Source of the DNA: Flavobacterium algicola
GTDB taxonomy: Bacteria > Bacteroidota > Bacteroidia > Flavobacteriales > Flavobacteriaceae
Reading direction: 5' to 3'
DNA length: 64,000 nucleotides
Assembly (NCBI RefSeq): GCF_022399565.1
Contig: NZ_JAJTUT010000003.1
Coordinates: 496,001-560,000 of the forward strand
In this document: piece by piece, positions 33,691-42,359 of the stretch
Numbering within the stretch: the stretch's first letter is position 1
How the letters are laid out: every line of letters starts with the position of its first letter
Notes under the pieces: model-generated
The model's input: the letters and a program-made list of their open reading frames with translations, nothing else
The model's database searches: none
What the model was told of the DNA's origin: nothing
Translations under genes and position numbers: made by a program

Positions 33691-34713
33691 TTATTTTAAG
33701 GGAAATGTAGTCCCTCTTTCGATCAAACTGGTTTTAATTATTTTGGTTTCAAAATCTAATTCAGTCTTATTTTCTAGACGATCGACGAGCATTTTTGTAG
33801 CAACTTCTCCAATATACTTTCCATGCTGACTTATCGTGGTTATCGTCGGCGTAACATGCTGTGGTAATTTTCCGTTGGTGAAACAAATCATCGCCATTTC
33901 CTCAGGAATCTTGTACTTCATCGCTTTGATTAAATCTAGAGATAAAATAGCAGAACTTTCTTCGAGACAAAGCAGGCCATCAATCGATTTGTCTGCAAGA
34001 ACTATTTTCATAGCAGTTTCTAAATCTTCATTTTTTGAAAGACGCACAATAATTTTCTCATTTACCGCAATATTGTGATCTACTAATGCCTGTTTATATC
34101 CTTCGACTCTTAATTTTCCCACACTCAAATTATCAATAACCGAGACAACTGCAATTTTTTTACAGCCTGTTTTAATGAGATGATCTGTGGCGTGGCGGGC
34201 TCCTTCAAAATCGTTTACAATTACTTTATCACAAATAATTTCATCGGTAACTCTATCAAAAAGTACAATAGGAACACCTTCATTAATCGCATCGACAAGA
34301 TGAACAAAATTCTTATTTATTTGAGTTTCTTCGGCTAGAGATATAATAAAACCATCGATTGTACCGCTTTTAAGGAGTTCAACCGTATTGACTTCTTTAT
34401 CAAAAGATTCATTCGAAATACAGGAAATTAAATTGTAACCCAACTCAGTTGCTTTTTCTTCAATGCCTACAAAAACTTCAGTAAAAAAACTGTTCATAAT
34501 ATTAGGGATAATGACACCCAAAGTTTTGGTTTTTTTATTGAGTAAACTCAGCGCAATCTTATTGGGTTTGTAATGATGTAGCTTAGCGAACGCTTGTATT
34601 TTTTCTTTCGTTTTGGCACTTATTTCATGGCTGTCATTAAGCGCTTTTGATACAGTAGCAATAGACACATTAAATTCGCTAGCTATTTTTTTTAATGTTA
34701 TTCTATTACTCAT
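33691..34713 (-). CDS. LacI-family regulator, probably of the xylose genes
   Basis: 340 residues. The N-terminal HTH (TLKKIASEFNVSIATVSKAL with NDSHEISAKTKEKIQAFAK) and hinge (KPNKIALSLLNKKTKTLGVI) are canonical LacI. The remaining ~270 residues form the periplasmic-binding-protein-like sensor domain (IIPNIMNSFFTEVFVGIEE, then VLFDRVTDEIICDKVIVNDF). It is divergent from xylulokinase across a 612-bp intergenic region, so a xylose- or xylulose-responsive repressor is the natural inference. Two TACGTA-centred palindromes in that region are candidate operators. Confidence 0.88.
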   Translation of the reverse strand: MSNRITLKKIASEFNVSIATVSKALNDSHEISAKTKEKIQAFAKLHHYKPNKIALSLLNKKTKTLGVIIPNIMNSFFTEVFVGIEEKATELGYNLISCISNESFDKEVNTVELLKSGTIDGFIISLAEETQINKNFVHLVDAINEGVPIVLFDRVTDEIICDKVIVNDFEGARHATDHLIKTGCKKIAVVSVIDNLSVGKLRVEGYKQALVDHNIAVNEKIIVRLSKNEDLETAMKIVLADKSIDGLLCLEESSAILSLDLIKAMKYKIPEEMAMICFTNGKLPQHVTPTITTISQHGKYIGEVATKMLVDRLENKTELDFETKIIKTSLIERGTTFPLK

Positions 34714-35325
34714 CTTTATAGTTTGAAAGGGTAGCTAATTTAATCAAAATTTTCGGGACATATCCAATTTGTAATCCACCTATACGCAAGCGATTGGCAG
34801 CTCGTTATTTGTATCCCAATGAAAACTTGGAGATCATGATAGTATAACTGATGAGGTAATGGAATCCTTCTGTAGTTAGTTAGCAAAAGTAATTATTTTA
34901 TTGCTGCAAAAATAACCTCTTTTTTGGTAGAATCAAAAAAGTTACGTAAACCTTTAAGTAGTAAAAAACAGGTTTTTTTTTCGAATAAAAAAATACGTAA
35001 ATCACTGATAATAAGGGATGTTAAACGTCTTTCTATCGATCAATCATCTTTTAATGATTTTAGTTTTCGAAATCGCTATTTCTTCTTTTTTTTATCAATA
35101 TAATAATGAATACTATAATTTTATCCTCGTAGAAATAAATAATTATCAATTACACCTCGCTCTTGTAAGAATAAATCTAAATTATTTAATTTAATGTATT
35201 TGGTTTTACTTATTCAAGATAATGTGGCAAAAAGAGGAAAGTAATGCAGTTCGAAAAGTGGACTATAAAATTGAAATTAGAATAGGATTTAAAAGTAGTT
35301 TAATCAGCAATAATCAATATAAACA
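34714..35325. promoter_or_regulatory. Divergent regulatory region between lacI-type gene and xylB
   Basis: 612 bp, AT-rich, no gene. TTACGTAA at 34942-34949 and TACGTA at 34994-34999 (contexts GTTACGTAAAC and ATACGTAAATC) are CG-centred palindromes about 51 bp apart, the right look for paired LacI-family operators. TGTATTTG at 35195-35202 is one mismatch from the -7 consensus, 123 bp before xylB. Confidence 0.45.
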
Positions 35326-36807
35326 ATGTATTACATAGGATTTGACATAGGAAGCTCGTCAGTAAAAGCAGCTATAGTTGAAATTGCGACTGGAAAAAGT
35401 ATTGGAGTAGTCCAAGAACCAGAGACAGAAATGGAGATGTTAGCGCTAAAAAATGGCTGGGCTGAACAGAAGCCAGAAGAATGGTGGATGCACTGTTGTA
35501 ATGCAGTGACCAAATTAAAAAAGAAATACGCTATATCAAGAACACAAATTAAAGGTATTGGTATTTCGTACCAAATGCACGGTTTGGTCTTGGTAGACAA
35601 AAGTGGAAATCCGCTACGTAAATCGATTATATGGTGTGACAGTAGAGCGGTTGAAATTGGTAAAGAAGCTTTTACAGCCATTGGTGAAGACAAATGTGCT
35701 TCGCATTTACTAAACTCTCCTGCCAACTTTACAGCTTCAAAATTGAAGTGGGTAAAAGAAAATGAACCCGAAATCTACAAGCAAGTGTACAAATTCATGC
35801 TTCCGGGTGATTATATCGCTTACAAGTTTTCGAATACCATAAATACGACTATTTCTGGATTATCTGAAGGGATTTTTTGGGATTTCAAAAAAGATACCGT
35901 AGCCGATTTTCTATTAGAATATTACGGTATTGATGCGGCTTTGGTACCCGATATTGTGGATACTTTTGGATTACAATCCACTGTGGATGCCAAAGGAGAA
36001 GAAGAAAGTGGCTTGGCTGCTGGAACCCCAATTTTTTACCGTGCGGGTGATCAACCAAACAACGCATTGGCGCTGAATGTTTTCAATCCAGGTGAAGTAG
36101 CAGCTACAGGCGGAACATCAGGTGTAGTCTACGCTGTTACCGAAAGTTTATCAGGAAAAGAAAGTACACGTGTCAATAATTTTGCTCACGTAAACTATAC
36201 CAAAAACAATCCTAGAATCGGGAAGTTGTTGAATATCAATGGTGCCGGAATTCAGTACCGCTGGTTGTTGAACAATTTGGCTGTGAGTTCGTATGAAGAA
36301 ATGAACCGATTGGCGTCTGAAGTGCCGGTAGGAGCAGATGGTGTGTGCATGCTTCCTTTTGGAAATGGCGCCGAAAGAATGCTTAACAATAAAGATATCG
36401 GAACGCGATTGGTGAACATCAACCTGAACAACCACAACAAGGTACATGTATGTAGAGCTGCGTTGGAAGGTATTGCGTTCTCGTTTGTATACGGAATGGA
36501 TATTTTGAAAGGTGATGGTGTGGCGGTAAACGTGATGCGTGCAGGAAACGATAATTTGTTTCGTTCAGAGATTTTTTCGAATACTGTAGCGACCTTAATC
36601 GGCCACGAAATCGAAATTTACAATACTACTGGAGCGATAGGTGCTGCAAGAGCTTCGGGATTACACGAAGGAAATTTTGAACAATACGGCAAACTCATCA
36701 TGGAAAATGACCATGTGATGACGTACATGCCCTTTAAGGACAAAGCACCTTATTTGGCTGCATACCAACTTTGGAAAAACGAACTTGAATTAATAATAAA
36801 TAAATAA
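35326..36807 (+). CDS. xylB: Xylulokinase
   Basis: 493 residues, FGGY carbohydrate kinase. The first phosphate loop is [16 protein letters not shown] (about 4-19); [11 protein letters not shown] and [16 protein letters not shown] are characteristic of xylulokinases, as is [13 protein letters not shown] (about 102-114). The second domain has [12 protein letters not shown] (about 264) and [20 protein letters not shown], followed by the adenine-binding [14 protein letters not shown]. It phosphorylates D-xylulose to xylulose 5-phosphate. It is followed after 11 bp by xylA, the preceding step of the pathway, and is divergent from a LacI-type regulator. Confidence 0.94.
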   Translation: MYYIGFDIGSSSVKAAIVEIATGKSIGVVQEPETEMEMLALKNGWAEQKPEEWWMHCCNAVTKLKKKYAISRTQIKGIGISYQMHGLVLVDKSGNPLRKSIIWCDSRAVEIGKEAFTAIGEDKCASHLLNSPANFTASKLKWVKENEPEIYKQVYKFMLPGDYIAYKFSNTINTTISGLSEGIFWDFKKDTVADFLLEYYGIDAALVPDIVDTFGLQSTVDAKGEEESGLAAGTPIFYRAGDQPNNALALNVFNPGEVAATGGTSGVVYAVTESLSGKESTRVNNFAHVNYTKNNPRIGKLLNINGAGIQYRWLLNNLAVSSYEEMNRLASEVPVGADGVCMLPFGNGAERMLNNKDIGTRLVNINLNNHNKVHVCRAALEGIAFSFVYGMDILKGDGVAVNVMRAGNDNLFRSEIFSNTVATLIGHEIEIYNTTGAIGAARASGLHEGNFEQYGKLIMENDHVMTYMPFKDKAPYLAAYQLWKNELELIINK

Positions 36808-36818
36808 ATAACATAGAT

Positions 36819-38144
36819 ATGGCAATTATAGGGAACAAAGAATACTTCAAAGGAATTGGAGATATTAAATTTGAAGGAAAAGAATCAGACAATCCGTTAG
36901 CATTCAAATACTACAACCCAGACCAAGTAGTAGCGGGTAAAACAATGCGTGATCATTTTAAATTTTCTATCGCATACTGGCATACCTTCTGTGGTCAAGG
37001 ATCTGACCCGTTTGGACCAGGAACGCAAAGTTTTCCTTGGGATCAACCTACAGATGCGCTTGCTGCTGCAAAAGAAAAAGCAGATGCAGCTTTTGAATTT
37101 ACTACCAAAATGGGATTTGGTTACTACTGTTTCCATGATTATGATTTGATTCAAGAGGGAGCTACTTTTGGAGAATCAGAAAGTAGATTGGCAGCAATCA
37201 CCGAATATTTGAAAGAAAAACAAGCCGCTTCAGGAGTTAAATTACTTTGGGGAACTGCAAATGCTTTTTCTAACCCACGCTACATGAATGGTGCAGCAAC
37301 GAATCCAGACTTTAACGTACTAGCTAGAGCGGGTGGACAAGTAAAATTGGCTTTGGACGCAACGATTGCTCTAGGTGGTGAAAACTACGTATTCTGGGGT
37401 GGACGTGAAGGATATATGTCTTTATTGAACACGGATATGGGTAGAGAATTGGACCACATGGGACAATTTTTAAGAACGGCTCGTGATTATGCACGTGCAC
37501 AAGGTTTTAAAGGGAATTTCTTGATTGAACCAAAACCAATGGAGCCAATGAAACACCAATATGATTTTGATAGCGCAACTGCCATCGGATTTTTACGTGC
37601 TCAAGGGTTGGACAAAGATTTCAAAATCAACATCGAAGTAAACCACGCAACTTTGGCGCAACATACTTTTCAACACGAAATTGATGTTGCTGCTCAAGCA
37701 GGAATGTTAGGTAGCTTAGATGCAAACCGTGGGGATTACCAAAACGGATGGGATACAGACCAATTCCCAAACAATATTCAAGAAACTACTGAGGCTATGT
37801 TGGTTTTCTTGAAAGCAGGCGGATTGCAAGGTGGTGGAGTGAATTTTGATGCAAAAATCAGAAGAAACTCAACAGATATGGAAGATGCTTTCCATGCACA
37901 TATTGGTGGAGCAGATACATTTGCTAGAGCATTATTGACTGCGGATAAAATTATCACTTCATCGGCTTATGACAAATTAAGATCAGACCGTTACAGTTCA
38001 TTCGATACTGGAAACGGAAAAGCATTTGAAGACGGAAAATTATCTATGCAAGATTTATACAAAATTGCACATGAAAATGGTGAGCTTAATTTACAAAGCG
38101 GTAAACAAGAATTGTTTGAGAATATCATCAACCAATACATTTAG
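36819..38144 (+). CDS. xylA: Xylose isomerase
   Basis: 441 residues, the long class II form. Catalytic HxxD is in YYCFHDYDL (about 100-108); signature [15 protein letters not shown] lies near 190-204; metal ligands are in [17 protein letters not shown] (Glu and the downstream residues), [19 protein letters not shown] and [17 protein letters not shown]. It converts D-xylose to D-xylulose with divalent metal in the cytoplasm. xylB lies 11 bp upstream in the same transcript, and a strong hairpin follows, so xylBA may be partly insulated from the transaldolase/transketolase genes downstream. Confidence 0.96.
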   Translation: MAIIGNKEYFKGIGDIKFEGKESDNPLAFKYYNPDQVVAGKTMRDHFKFSIAYWHTFCGQGSDPFGPGTQSFPWDQPTDALAAAKEKADAAFEFTTKMGFGYYCFHDYDLIQEGATFGESESRLAAITEYLKEKQAASGVKLLWGTANAFSNPRYMNGAATNPDFNVLARAGGQVKLALDATIALGGENYVFWGGREGYMSLLNTDMGRELDHMGQFLRTARDYARAQGFKGNFLIEPKPMEPMKHQYDFDSATAIGFLRAQGLDKDFKINIEVNHATLAQHTFQHEIDVAAQAGMLGSLDANRGDYQNGWDTDQFPNNIQETTEAMLVFLKAGGLQGGGVNFDAKIRRNSTDMEDAFHAHIGGADTFARALLTADKIITSSAYDKLRSDRYSSFDTGNGKAFEDGKLSMQDLYKIAHENGELNLQSGKQELFENIINQYI

Positions 38145-38170
38145 TCCTTACACTATTTTTTGATTTAAGG

Positions 38171-38213
38171 AGTAGTAGGAAGAGCATGTTTTCTTGATGC
38201 TTTTGCTACTACT
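38171..38213 (+). terminator. Terminator or attenuating hairpin after xylA
   Basis: AGTAGTAG (38171-38178) pairs with CTACTACT (38206-38213), with an inner AGCAT/ATGCT stem and a run of nine T. It lies 57 bp before the transaldolase gene and could tune downstream expression. Confidence 0.75.
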
Positions 38214-38269
38214 TTTTTTTTAGCACAACTTAGAACAAACAACACAAATAAAACCAAACAAATACGATT

Positions 38270-38923
38270 ATGAAATTTTTTATTGATACAGCAAATTTAG
38301 CTGAAATAGCAGAAGCACAAGCCTTAGGAGTTTTAGATGGAGTAACTACAAACCCATCATTAATGGCAAAAGAAGGCATCACAGGAGCAGAGAATATCTT
38401 GAAGCACTACGTAAAAATTTGCGAAATAGTAGACGGAGATGTTTCTGCTGAGGTGATCGCTACAGATTACGAAGGAATGGTAAAACAAGGGGAAGAATTG
38501 GCTGCTTTACACCCACAAATCGTGGTGAAATTACCTATGATTGCTGCAGGAATTAAAGCCTGTAAATATTTTTCTGATAAAGGAATTAGAACCAATGTAA
38601 CTCTTGTCTTTTCAGTAGGTCAAGCCTTACTAGCGGCCAAAGCAGGTGCTACTTATGTTTCACCTTTCTTAGGAAGACTAGACGACATTTGTACAGATGG
38701 TATGGGTTTAATTGCGGAAATCAGACAAGTATATGACAATTACGACTTTGGAACGCAAATTCTTTCTGCTTCTGTTCGTAACACTATGCACGTGATCAAT
38801 TGTGCCAAAGTAGGTTCAGATGTAATGACAGGTCCGTTATCTTCAATCACTGGATTGTTGAAACACCCATTGACAGATAGCGGATTAGCACAATTTTTAG
38901 CCGATTACCAAAAAGGAAACTAA
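38270..38923 (+). CDS. fsa: Transaldolase / fructose-6-phosphate aldolase-type (short form)
   Basis: 217 residues, the compact TalC/FSA-type fold. N-terminal [20 protein letters not shown] and [13 protein letters not shown]; Schiff-base lysine in [14 protein letters not shown] (about 86); [20 protein letters not shown] and [12 protein letters not shown] complete the barrel. Both transaldolase and fructose-6-phosphate aldolase activities occur in this family. Directly upstream of a two-gene transketolase and next to xylBA, a transaldolase role in the non-oxidative pentose phosphate pathway is the best reading. The gap to the transketolase N-subunit gene is only 2 bp. Confidence 0.88.
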   Translation: MKFFIDTANLAEIAEAQALGVLDGVTTNPSLMAKEGITGAENILKHYVKICEIVDGDVSAEVIATDYEGMVKQGEELAALHPQIVVKLPMIAAGIKACKYFSDKGIRTNVTLVFSVGQALLAAKAGATYVSPFLGRLDDICTDGMGLIAEIRQVYDNYDFGTQILSASVRNTMHVINCAKVGSDVMTGPLSSITGLLKHPLTDSGLAQFLADYQKGN

Positions 38924-38925
38924 GT

Positions 38926-39768
38926 ATGGAAATTTCACAATTACAAGATAACGTATCTCAAACTAGAAGAGATATTTTAAGAATGGTTCACAAAGTAAAT
39001 TCAGGTCATCCTGGAGGATCTTTGGGTTGTACAGAGTTCATGGTGGCCTTGTACAATGAAGTAATGGAACTGAAAGAAGGGTTTGATATGAACGGTTTGA
39101 ACGAAGATGTTTTCTTTTTATCGAATGGTCATATATCGCCTGTTTTCTATAGTGTTTTAGCTCGAAAAGGCTATTTCCCTGTTGAAGAGTTGAATACCTT
39201 TAGATTACTAAATTCAAGACTACAAGGACATCCGACTACGCATGAAGGTTTAGAAGGAATTAGAATTGCCTCTGGCTCTTTAGGTCAAGGAATGTCTGTG
39301 GCTATAGGTACAGCTTTGACTAAAAAGTTGAACAAGGATACTAATTTAGTGTACAGTTTACACGGTGATGGTGAGTTGCAAGAAGGTCAAAACTGGGAAG
39401 CAATCATGTTTGCCTCTGCTAAGAAAATTGACAACTACATTGCTACCATTGACTTCAACGGACAACAAATTGACGGTTCGACTGATACTGTTTTAAATAT
39501 GGGTAGCCTAAAAGCGAAATTTGAAGCTTTTGATTGGGATGTTATCGAAATCAAAGAAGGAAATAATCTGGAAGCTGTTATTGCAGGTTTAAAAGAAGCT
39601 AAAGGAAGAACAGGAAAGGGAAAACCAGTTTGTGTGTTGCTACATACCATTATGGGACATGGAGTGGACTTCATGATGTACACGCACGCTTGGCATGGTA
39701 AAGCTCCAAACAACGATCAACTAGCGAATGCTTTGGGTCAAAATCCAGAAACTTTAGGAGATTATTAA
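38926..39768 (+). CDS. Transketolase, N-terminal (thiamine-diphosphate) subunit
   Basis: 280 residues. The fold starts at about 10 with RRDILRMVHKVNSGHPGGSL (conserved SGHPGG) and continues with LSNGHISPVFYSVLARKG and GQGMSVAIGTAL. The TPP/metal motif is HGDGELQEGQNWEA (about 146-159) with NFNGQQIDG-like FNGQQIDG following. Ends after HAWHGKAPNN. This is one half of a split transketolase; the pyrimidine-binding and C-terminal parts are in the next gene. The pair shuttles two-carbon units between xylulose 5-phosphate and other sugar phosphates. It nearly abuts the transaldolase gene. Confidence 0.93.
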   Translation: MEISQLQDNVSQTRRDILRMVHKVNSGHPGGSLGCTEFMVALYNEVMELKEGFDMNGLNEDVFFLSNGHISPVFYSVLARKGYFPVEELNTFRLLNSRLQGHPTTHEGLEGIRIASGSLGQGMSVAIGTALTKKLNKDTNLVYSLHGDGELQEGQNWEAIMFASAKKIDNYIATIDFNGQQIDGSTDTVLNMGSLKAKFEAFDWDVIEIKEGNNLEAVIAGLKEAKGRTGKGKPVCVLLHTIMGHGVDFMMYTHAWHGKAPNNDQLANALGQNPETLGDY

Positions 39769-39784
39769 ACTGCTTTACATTGTC

Positions 39785-39828
39785 TTCTCGAGCGCAGTCG
39801 ATTGTCATCTCGAGCGCAGTCGAGAGAC
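39785..39828. repeat. Two tandem REP-like palindromes (CTCGAGCGCAGTCGA)
   Basis: The core CTCGAGCGCAGTCGA occurs twice about 21 bp apart, the second as the near-palindrome TCTCGAGCGCAGTCGAGAGA. It lies in the gap between transketolase subunit genes. The GC-rich core stands out from the surroundings and looks like a dispersed intergenic element of flavobacteria. It also creates a false N-terminal extension of the next gene. Confidence 0.6.
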
Positions 39829-39867
39829 AGTAAATACTATTCAGCTGAACATTACTTAAAAATTAAA

Positions 39868-40821
39868 ATGAAAAAATATACATATACCGAAGAAAAAGAT
39901 ACTCGTTCCGGTTTTGGAGCAGGTCTTGCCGAATTAGGGCGAACGAATCCTAATGTTGTGGCACTTTGTGCGGATCTTATTGGTTCGCTTAAAATGGAGA
40001 AATTTATCGAAGAAAACCCAGAGCGTTTTGTTCAAGTGGGAATTGCCGAAGCAAACATGATGTGTATCGCTGCCGGAATGACCATTGGAGGAAAGATTCC
40101 GTTTACAGGTACTTTTGCTAACTTTTCTACAGGAAGAGTGTACGACCAAATTCGTCAATCAATCGCTTACTCTGACAAAAATGTAAAAATTTGTGCTTCG
40201 CATGCAGGTCTAACCTTAGGTGAAGACGGTGCAACACACCAAATATTAGAAGACATTGGTTTGATGAAAATGTTGCCAGGAATGACAGTAATCAATACCT
40301 GTGATTACAATCAAACAAAGGCGGCTACCATTGCCATTGCTGACTATGAAGGTCCGGTTTATTTGCGTTTTGGACGTCCAGTACTTCCCGTATTTACACC
40401 AGCCGATCAAAAATTTGAAATAGGTAAAGCAGTCATGATCAATAAAGGTACGGATGTTACGATCGTAGCAACAGGACATTTGGTTTGGGAAGCAATCCTT
40501 GCGGGTGAAGAATTAGAAAAATTAGGTATCAACGCCGAAATCATCAACATTCACACGATAAAACCACTAGACGATGAAGCGATTTTAAAATCGGTAGCCA
40601 AAACGGGTTGCGTTGTGACTTGTGAAGAGCACAATTATCTAGGTGGATTAGGTGAAAGTATTGCAGGATTATTATCTTTAAATACGCCAACACCACAAGA
40701 ATACATTGCGACTAAGGACACCTTTGGCGAAAGCGGAACTCCAGCACAGTTAATGGAAAAGTATGGTTTAAATAGTGCAGCCATTATCAAAGCTGTTCAA
40801 AACGTGATGAGCCGAAAATAA
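39868..40821 (+). CDS. Transketolase, C-terminal subunit
   Basis: 317 residues from the ATG at 39868. An in-frame ATG at 39802 would add 22 residues (beginning SSRAQSRDS) that are only translation of a REP-like element, so it is rejected. Visible are the pyrimidine-binding domain (DTRSGFGAGLAELGRTNPNV and IAEANMMCIAAGMTIGG, with Glu for cofactor activation in GIAEAN; ASHAGLTLGEDGATHQ) and the C-terminal transketolase domain (TIVATGHLVWEAILAGEELE, CVVTCEEHNYLGGLG). It completes the split transketolase with the gene 100 bp upstream. Confidence 0.93.
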   Translation: MKKYTYTEEKDTRSGFGAGLAELGRTNPNVVALCADLIGSLKMEKFIEENPERFVQVGIAEANMMCIAAGMTIGGKIPFTGTFANFSTGRVYDQIRQSIAYSDKNVKICASHAGLTLGEDGATHQILEDIGLMKMLPGMTVINTCDYNQTKAATIAIADYEGPVYLRFGRPVLPVFTPADQKFEIGKAVMINKGTDVTIVATGHLVWEAILAGEELEKLGINAEIINIHTIKPLDDEAILKSVAKTGCVVTCEEHNYLGGLGESIAGLLSLNTPTPQEYIATKDTFGESGTPAQLMEKYGLNSAAIIKAVQNVMSRK

Positions 40822-40848
40822 ATTGCCGGTTATGGAATGAAGTGGTAT

Positions 40849-40883
40849 CAATTGCCGTTGACTTTAGTCAACGGTTCCAATTG
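40849..40883. repeat. Interspersed hairpin element
   Basis: CCGTTGACT-TT-AGTCAACGG (40855-40874) is a perfect 9-bp stem flanked on both sides by CAATTG. There is no T-run, so it does not look like a terminator; it resembles short dispersed palindromes of flavobacterial intergenic regions. Confidence 0.55.
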
Positions 40884-40920
40884 AATTGCTATTGGGCTTT
40901 ATCCAAAATAAATGTTTCAA

Positions 40921-40995
40921 TTTGGCTAAAGGCAACAACCATCAAAAATTATCATTTGGCTTAGCCAAAGGAAATTCAACACTAAAAATTATCAA
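40921..40995. repeat. Imperfect tandem repeat with TTTGGCTTAGCCAAA palindrome
   Basis: Two related units, one beginning TTTGGCTAAAGGCAAC and one beginning TTTGGCTTAGCCAAAGG, each ending near AAAAATTATCA, lie just before the oxidoreductase ATG. The second contains the perfect inverted repeat TTTGGC-TTA-GCCAAA at 40955-40969. Confidence 0.5.
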
Positions 40996-40996
40996 G

Positions 40997-41980
40997 ATGA
41001 GCGAAAATAAAATCAAATGGGGAATTATAGGATTGGGGAATATTGCGGAACAATTTGCACGTGATTTGGCTTTGATTCCAGAGGCAAAGTTGTACGCTGT
41101 AGCTTCTCGATCGCAAGAAAAAGCGACTGAATTTGGGGCTACTTTTAATGCTGCAAAAAGCTACGGAGATTACGATTCGCTCATTAATGATGATCAAGTT
41201 GATATAATTTACATTGCAACCCCGCACGATTCACATGCTAGTTTGAGTGTACAAGCTCTGAATGCCAAAAAGCATGTGCTATGCGAAAAACCAGTAGCGA
41301 TCAATTTTGCACAAGCTTCGCAAATGACTGCCGCTTCTAAAGCCAACAATCGTTTTTTTATGGAAGCATTTTGGACCCGATTCAATCCTTCTTTTACAGC
41401 TATTTTATCAAAAGTAAGAGCGGGCGAGTTAGGGAAGATACAATATATAAATGCCGACTTTGGCTTTATAATGAACAATGGTCAAAGCCGCCTTGAGGAT
41501 TTGAATCTAGGCGGTGGATCATTATTAGACATGGGCGTATATCCGTTGTTTTTATCCTATATGATTTTGGGGAACCCCGAGAAGGTACAGGCCTCTTCAT
41601 TATTTTACGAAGGTGGAGCCGACAAACAAACCACCATGCTTTTGAATTATCCTACTGCTCAAGCAGTACTGCACAGTAGTTTTATTGCTAGAACCAATAT
41701 GCACGCAGCGATAAGCGGAGAAAAAGGACGCATAGTTATTGATCCGAACTGGCACGAAGCGCAAGGGTATTCGCTGTTTCAAGAGGAGGTAGAGACAAAA
41801 TTTGAATTGCCTACAAAAGGAAAAGGATTTACATACGAAATTGAAGAATGTCATAAATGCATCACTTCCAATAAAATAGAAAGCGAAATGTGGTCGCACC
41901 AAAATAGTCTGGATTTAATTACAATTGCGGACCAAGTACGCAAAGAGGCAGGCATTATTTATCCTGTAGATCAATTATAA
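40997..41980 (+). CDS. Gfo/Idh/MocA-family oxidoreductase
   Basis: 327 residues from the ATG at 40997 (MSENKIKWGIIGLGNIAEQF). An in-frame ATG at 40886 would add 37 residues reading through repeats, so it is rejected. N-terminal Rossmann fold with GLGNIAEQFA; dinucleotide-domain motif IYIATPHDSH; the family signature CEKPVAIN (Lys of EKP, about 96); and the C-terminal sugar-binding domain with LGGGSLLDMGVYPLFL. These enzymes oxidise or reduce sugars or inositols with NAD(P), for example D-xylose dehydrogenase. Position after transketolase and before the xylan regulator suggests a pentose or xyloside substrate; this is inference. Confidence 0.86.
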   Translation: MSENKIKWGIIGLGNIAEQFARDLALIPEAKLYAVASRSQEKATEFGATFNAAKSYGDYDSLINDDQVDIIYIATPHDSHASLSVQALNAKKHVLCEKPVAINFAQASQMTAASKANNRFFMEAFWTRFNPSFTAILSKVRAGELGKIQYINADFGFIMNNGQSRLEDLNLGGGSLLDMGVYPLFLSYMILGNPEKVQASSLFYEGGADKQTTMLLNYPTAQAVLHSSFIARTNMHAAISGEKGRIVIDPNWHEAQGYSLFQEEVETKFELPTKGKGFTYEIEECHKCITSNKIESEMWSHQNSLDLITIADQVRKEAGIIYPVDQL

Positions 41981-42359
41981 AGCCAATTTGTAAGCTAATT
42001 GCATTGACATTATTCTTTTCGAAAGAAAAAAAAAACAGTTATAAAAATGGTCGCCAAGGACTGAAATTTAGCGGAATAAAGATCAAAAAATGAGCTTAAT
42101 GTTGCGCAATGAACCGCTATGAGATTCGTTAAATCTTGAAGTTGAATAATTTACTTTCAATTTAATTTTAAGTGAATGGTACAGATGTGCTTATTTTTAT
42201 GAAGTTAAAATTTAGTTAAAAATAGTTGAAATATATATTGTAAATTAGGAGCTGCTATCTGATAATTGAGCAGATTTTGTTACAATCAATAGTTCATTTA
42301 TAAAAGATAATATCGCTTTCGAATAAAAACAAATACCACCGACTTTGAAAATAATAAAA
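41981..42359. other. Intergenic region upstream of the hybrid sensor gene
   Basis: 379 bp, AT-rich, with no gene, repeat, clear terminator or consensus promoter that I can support. Confidence 0.45.

Noticed and set aside
35331..35726. 131-codon antisense frame within xylulokinase
   Set aside because: Shadow of a strongly supported kinase gene.
39802..39867. Longer N-terminus for the transketolase C-subunit
   Set aside because: The extra residues are translation of REP-like palindromes.
40886..40996. Longer N-terminus for the Gfo/Idh/MocA oxidoreductase
   Set aside because: The extension reads through an imperfect tandem repeat; the Rossmann fold starts right after the ATG at 40997.
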